Assembly: GCA_016840645.1 (NCBI GenBank)
Contig: JAEORY010000149.1
Span: forward strand, 1 to 8,570
Length of the DNA stretch: 8,570 bases
Direction: 5' to 3'
From: Candidatus Borrarchaeota archaeon
GTDB lineage: Archaea; Asgardarchaeota; Sifarchaeia; Borrarchaeales; Borrarchaeaceae
Shown in pieces: positions 5,585-8,570 of this stretch (its first letter is position 1; each line of letters starts with the position of its first letter). The position numbers and the translations under genes are program-made. The notes under the pieces are model-generated. The model saw only the letters and a program-made list of their open reading frames with translations. It was not told the origin of the DNA and did no database searches.

Positions 5585-7108
5585 TCAATATTTTCCACCA
5601 TGATCCCTTTTTACTTGGTCACGGTCGATCTCTCCTTCCTTTGTTTTGGGCATGGAATCCACAAAGGTCACATATTTTGGTTTCTTGTACCGTGCAATTT
5701 TTGATGCAACGAAATCAATTAATTCACCGGAGTCGAGTGTCATTCCTTCCTTAATGACACAGATAGCTTTTATTGCCTCCCCCCATTCAGAATCTGTAAC
5801 ACCAATTACACAAACTTCAGATACACCTTTATGGGAGAGTATTATTTTTTCTACCTCTGCAGGATAGACATTTTCTCCACCGGGTTTAATCAGTTCTTTT
5901 TGGGTTTTTCTCTTAACATACCAAAGATATCCCTCCTTATCAAAACGGCCAATGTCTCCAGTATGATGCCAGTTATTACGAAAGGTATAAGCGTTTTCAT
6001 CGTCCATGCCCCAATATCCCTGAAACACCATCGGCGAGCGGACGCATATCTCACCAGGGATTCCAATAGGAACTTCGTTCCCGTTATCATCAAAAAGGGC
6101 AATTTTTGTTAATATTGATGGCCTCCCAACACTTCCGGGTTTCTCTTCCATTGTACACCACGTAACTGCCATAGCCTCCGTCTGTCCATATGCACTGAAC
6201 CATTTTGCATTAGGTGCTATCTTAAGGAAGCGTTCTATATCTTCTGGAGTATCGAGGCCACCAACTTTTCGAACGCTCGAAATATCGTAAAAATGCTGCG
6301 GATACTTGTCTGTTATTTTTTTTAAAATAGGAGAAAAACTAAGGAACATGGTGACCTTTTCTCTTTCAATCAGTTGAAGAGTCAGTTCAGCATCAAAACG
6401 ATCAACTAAGACGTTTTTTCCTCCTTTATGCATAACTGCTATTATCCAGGATAAGCCTGCAATATGATAGATAGGGGCAAAGCAAAGGTGACAGTCATCT
6501 GAGCTTATATTATATTGATCCATTAACTGCACATTCAGAGCGATAATATTTGCCTGACTTAAAACTGCACCCCGTGGTTTTCCCCCAACAGCAGCAGTGG
6601 GAATAATCACGAATTCGGTTTCAGTAGGTATGTCTATTATATTTTCCACTCCATCTTTCGAGTAAATTACTTCAAAAGGAAGGAATTTATTCTCTACCCC
6701 ACCTCCTCCAATTGAGTAATGGCCTTTAATTGACTTTATGCTAACAGAAGCTTCAACAACCATTTTTTGATAATCCTGCCCAGCAAAGACCATTTTTGGC
6801 GAGCAATCCCTAAATACATATTTAACTTCGTCTTTTTGTAAACGAAAATTTACAAGAATTACTATCGCCCCAATTTTTGCAGCCGCACCAAGGAGTATCA
6901 AATATTCATCACTATTATTTGCAACAACAGCAATCCGATCACCTTTTTTGATACTCAGTTTGACAAGCCCACTAGCAAATTGATCACATTTTTCTTTAAA
7001 TTCTCTGTAGCTTAAATAAATTTGATTAAAAAAAATAGCATCACGATCAGAATAGATCTGAGCATTTCTGCAGATGATGTCATAGATTGTAAAATCATAC
7101 AATCCCAT
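5585..7108 (-). CDS. AMP-forming acyl-CoA synthetase-like protein with a variant P-loop
   Basis: A 507-residue member of the ANL (acyl-CoA synthetase) superfamily, which normally activates a carboxylic acid with ATP and CoA through an acyl-AMP. Recognisable motifs are YGQTE (307-311), HTGD (382-385), and the hinge region ELIKPGGENVYPAEVE (405-420). Two core motifs depart from consensus. The P-loop usually TSGTTGxPKG reads TAAVGGKPRG (171-180). The C-terminal motif usually PKTxxGKI reads PKTKEGEI (487-494), so the catalytic-lysine position is Glu493. Such variants recur, as far as I know, in a subgroup of synthetases, so activity is possible but unproven. AGAGG lies 9 nt before the ATG. It follows the MaoC gene by 59 nt, consistent with one operon, and would supply the CoA thioester entering the pathway. 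The substrate cannot be read from the sequence. Confidence 0.92.
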   Translation of the reverse strand: MGLYDFTIYDIICRNAQIYSDRDAIFFNQIYLSYREFKEKCDQFASGLVKLSIKKGDRIAVVANNSDEYLILLGAAAKIGAIVILVNFRLQKDEVKYVFRDCSPKMVFAGQDYQKMVVEASVSIKSIKGHYSIGGGGVENKFLPFEVIYSKDGVENIIDIPTETEFVIIPTAAVGGKPRGAVLSQANIIALNVQLMDQYNISSDDCHLCFAPIYHIAGLSWIIAVMHKGGKNVLVDRFDAELTLQLIEREKVTMFLSFSPILKKITDKYPQHFYDISSVRKVGGLDTPEDIERFLKIAPNAKWFSAYGQTEAMAVTWCTMEEKPGSVGRPSILTKIALFDDNGNEVPIGIPGEICVRSPMVFQGYWGMDDENAYTFRNNWHHTGDIGRFDKEGYLWYVKRKTQKELIKPGGENVYPAEVEKIILSHKGVSEVCVIGVTDSEWGEAIKAICVIKEGMTLDSGELIDFVASKIARYKKPKYVTFVDSMPKTKEGEIDRDQVKRDHGGKY

Positions 7109-7167
7109 GTCTGTTTACCTCTCTTAGAGTATTCCATTCGGAATAAATTTCCAAAAACGATCTCTTT

Positions 7168-7587
7168 CTACAAAGGAAGTTCAGCTTCAAAGGTACCGGA
7201 TAGCTTTACATCTTGTTTTTGGTCTGTAACTTCTAATGTACAAGCAACAATACCTTTCTCGTTTTCAATTCGCTTATGAGCCACTTCTGCCTTAACGTTT
7301 AAAATGGCCCCAGGAGAAGTCACCCCCTTAAACCTTACCTTAATCTTCCTTAAGGACCTTTTTGATACCCAATTAGTCACACCTTGGCACGCTATACCCA
7401 TTATCAACATACCGTGCGCAACTACTCCTTCAAATCCGGCGGCTCTACCAACCTCATCGTCGAAATGCAAAGGATTGAAATCACCTGTTGCCCCCGCATA
7501 ACGTATTAGTTGGGTCTTTGTTATAGCAGGCTTAACCAAATTTATTACCTGATCACCCACCTTGATATCGTTAAAAACTGGTTCCAT
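7168..7587 (-). CDS. MaoC-like (R)-specific enoyl-CoA hydratase/dehydratase, catalytic subunit
   Basis: A 139-residue single hot-dog domain protein. The hydratase 2 motif is intact: YAGATGDFNPLHFDDEVGR at 30-48, with catalytic Asp36, Asn38 and His41, followed by AAGFEGVVAHGMLIMG at 49-64. Proteins of this type add water to a trans-2-enoyl-CoA to give the (R)-3-hydroxyacyl-CoA, or remove it. The single-domain size means it must dimerise. The gene 24 nt upstream encodes a FAS1-like hot-dog subunit without the catalytic histidine, so the two probably form a heterodimer like HadA/HadB or ChsH1/ChsH2. The ribosome-binding site is weak (AGGGA about 11 nt before the ATG), suggesting coupling to the gene before it. 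Family and catalytic role are well supported; the natural substrate is unknown. Confidence 0.93.
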   Translation of the reverse strand: MEPVFNDIKVGDQVINLVKPAITKTQLIRYAGATGDFNPLHFDDEVGRAAGFEGVVAHGMLIMGIACQGVTNWVSKRSLRKIKVRFKGVTSPGAILNVKAEVAHKRIENEKGIVACTLEVTDQKQDVKLSGTFEAELPL

Positions 7588-7611
7588 CTCTAATGCTTTC
7601 CCTAGGAATGA

Positions 7612-8055
7612 TTATTTTTTTTCAACAATGAGCATCTCTTCCTTTAAAACCACCTTTTTATGTTGATTTGTGAAAGTCGTCTGAAGTTCGACAAAATTCA
7701 GAATACCTGTTTTGCCCCTTTTTTCGGTCATTCCTTTGATCTCCAGGACTCCCGTAAGTATGTCACCCGGATAAATCTCATCAAAATATTCGTAACCTTC
7801 TTCGGCATGCATCATTCGATCCACTTTCAGCTTAAGGTCATTGACTACTTGGAGCGCTACGCCGGTCCAATGAAGAGGGATGATACAAAAAGTAGGCGGC
7901 GAAACAATGTTGTCATAGCCTTGTCTCCGTGCTATATGTTCATCTCGGTAGATGGCGTTATCATCCCCAATAGTCTCTATCAATTCTCTAATTTTGCCTT
8001 TTTCCACCAACCAAGTGAAGCGATACTTTTTGCCCATGTTAATCTTATTCGCCAT
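7612..8055 (-). CDS. FAS1-like/MaoC N-terminal-type dehydratase subunit, probably non-catalytic
   Basis: A 147-residue hot-dog protein of the FAS1-like dehydratase family. The segment IGDDNAIYRDEHIARRQGYD (29-48) aligns with the hydratase motif, but where the catalytic histidine is expected (GDxNPxH) it has Tyr36, and Pro is Ala34. SPPTF at 52-56 and the stretch EEGYEYFDEIYPGD (85-98) are typical of the family. This pattern fits the substrate-binding half of a heterodimeric dehydratase whose active residues come from the MaoC protein encoded 24 nt downstream. It is the first recognisable gene of the cluster; a promoter-like element lies about 210-250 nt upstream. An AGGGGAAA purine tract precedes the ATG by about 8 nt; a second ATG at codon 7 is possible but less well placed. 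The family call is firm; the non-catalytic role is inferred from the missing histidine. Confidence 0.9.
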   Translation of the reverse strand: MANKINMGKKYRFTWLVEKGKIRELIETIGDDNAIYRDEHIARRQGYDNIVSPPTFCIIPLHWTGVALQVVNDLKLKVDRMMHAEEGYEYFDEIYPGDILTGVLEIKGMTEKRGKTGILNFVELQTTFTNQHKKVVLKEEMLIVEKK

Positions 8056-8116
8056 GTCTTTTTTCCCCTTTACCTTTCAAACAAGCTCCGTATCTATTCA
8101 TCAAACCCATATAGAA

Positions 8117-8135
8117 CATAACGAGTTCATAACGA
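8117..8135. repeat. Direct repeat of CATAACGA, 11-bp period
   Basis: CATAACGA occurs at 8117-8124 and again at 8128-8135, with 11 bp from start to start, about one helical turn. It lies 62-80 nt upstream of the first start codon of the cluster. Tandem sites on one face of the helix are typical of activator or response-regulator binding. The repeat is seen directly; the role is a guess. Confidence 0.4.
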
Positions 8136-8260
8136 TTTCATTGTGTTTTGATTCCTTGGAATTTTCTCTAGAGCCTGCGATGCATCTATCTGCCTAGGGC
8201 AAACTGTAACGTAAATTGCGACCTCATTTTCGCTCTCTGGCCAACTCAATTACATATTTC

Positions 8261-8275
8261 ACTGACCTCGTCAGT
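8261..8275. promoter_or_regulatory. Inverted repeat ACTGAC-CTC-GTCAGT, candidate operator
   Basis: Perfect 6-bp arms flank a 3-bp spacer. The repeat overlaps the last two bases of the -10 element at 8274-8279 and covers the expected transcription start, where a repressor would block polymerase. Its short interrupted-palindrome form is common for TetR- and GntR-type regulators of acyl-CoA catabolism, but no regulator gene is in the window. Confidence 0.45.
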
Positions 8276-8301
8276 TATAATCTCTTTAGATCGTTGTTCA
8301 A
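8274..8301 (-). promoter_or_regulatory. Candidate sigma70-type promoter of the cluster
   Basis: On the minus strand TTGAAC (8296-8301) is followed by 16 nt and TATAAC (8274-8279). It faces the dehydratase genes and would give a leader of about 210 nt. Both boxes are close to consensus and an inverted repeat sits over the start point, which raises confidence a little. Confidence 0.45.
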
Positions 8302-8570
8302 GAATTGGTGTGACCATTTTTCTGCTTGTACATATCTATCCATCTATTTTAAAAGAAGTATACCTCCGGTCGGCTAAGTTTTCTCCACATTTAACGTATC
8401 AAATCTGCCTACACACCACATACCAAATTTTGTCTAAATAAGGATTTTCTTAAAGGCGTACCACTACCAGAATAGGCACCTTTACTTAGAGCTCTGTATA
8501 CAAAGAGCGATCAAAAATTTGTAGCCTCGGGCTATTAGAAATGTGAGTGTATGAGCTGCTGGAAACTCCC

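Larger units (their letters stand above)
8056..8570. other. 515-nt region upstream of the gene cluster, no gene seen
   Basis: No convincing coding sequence is found on either strand. The minus strand at the window edge (8570 to about 8490) is open in more than one frame but matches nothing I recognise, so the tail of an upstream gene cannot be excluded. The region holds a promoter-like pair, an inverted repeat and a short direct repeat, listed separately. Confidence 0.5.

Noticed and set aside
5890..6102. A 70-codon minus-strand open frame inside the synthetase gene
   Set aside because: It is an alternative frame of a gene with clear motifs, so it is a shadow.
7660..8197. Two overlapping plus-strand open frames at the upstream end of the cluster
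   Set aside because: They largely mirror the FAS1-like dehydratase gene and its leader, and show no family motif.
8513..8534. Hairpin TAGCC-TCG-GGCTA followed on the minus strand by a short T-run, as terminator of an upstream gene
   Set aside because: The stem is only 5 bp and CAAA separates it from the five T residues, so it is too weak to call.
1..8570. CRISPR array, tRNA or rRNA gene, insertion sequence ends, riboswitch
   Set aside because: No regularly spaced repeats, cloverleaf-like sequence, conserved rRNA segments, transposase motifs or terminal inverted repeats were seen by reading.

Overview
This window looks like part of a bacterial acyl-CoA catabolism locus. It holds seven complete protein-coding genes and the 5' end of an eighth, all on the minus strand, so transcription runs from high to low coordinates. 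Base composition is moderately AT-rich (roughly 40% GC by eye, not computed). Ribosome-binding sites are often strong (AAGGAGG, AGGAGGT). The gene families (stand-alone DUF35 protein with a thiolase, FAS1-like/MaoC dehydratase pair, family III CoA transferase, family I CoA transferase) are common in anaerobic Desulfobacterota and Firmicutes and also in actinobacteria. The sequence alone does not settle the taxon.

Layout in transcription order: (1) 8570-8056, no gene seen; it holds a promoter-like pair with an inverted repeat over the expected start point and a pair of direct repeats one helical turn apart. (2) 8055-5585, a tight cluster of a FAS1-like dehydratase subunit, a MaoC dehydratase subunit with an intact catalytic motif, and an AMP-forming acyl-CoA synthetase-like protein. 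(3) 5584-4951, an AT-rich gap with a possible internal promoter and coding-like debris. (4) 4950-2959, a CaiB/BaiF family III enzyme with a racemase-like residue set, then a short-chain dehydrogenase. (5) 2958-1950, about 1 kb with no intact gene. (6) 1949-332, a DUF35 zinc-ribbon/OB-fold protein overlapping by 11 bp a thiolase-like protein. (7) 331-116, a spacer with a perfect 16-bp palindrome, then (8) 115-1, the start of a probable family I CoA transferase alpha subunit that runs off the window.

The genes fit a modified beta-oxidation: CoA activation or transfer (synthetase, family III enzyme), possible epimerisation of an alpha-branched acyl-CoA, hydration of an enoyl-CoA (dehydratase pair), oxidation of the hydroxyacyl-CoA (SDR), and thiolytic or retro-aldol C-C cleavage by the thiolase/DUF35 pair. 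No acyl-CoA dehydrogenase is present. The nearest precedents I know are the benzylsuccinate (Bbs) pathway, whose final thiolase has a DUF35-type subunit, and steroid side-chain degradation, where Ltp2 pairs with a DUF35 domain. The substrate is unknown. No mobile element, CRISPR array or RNA gene was recognised.
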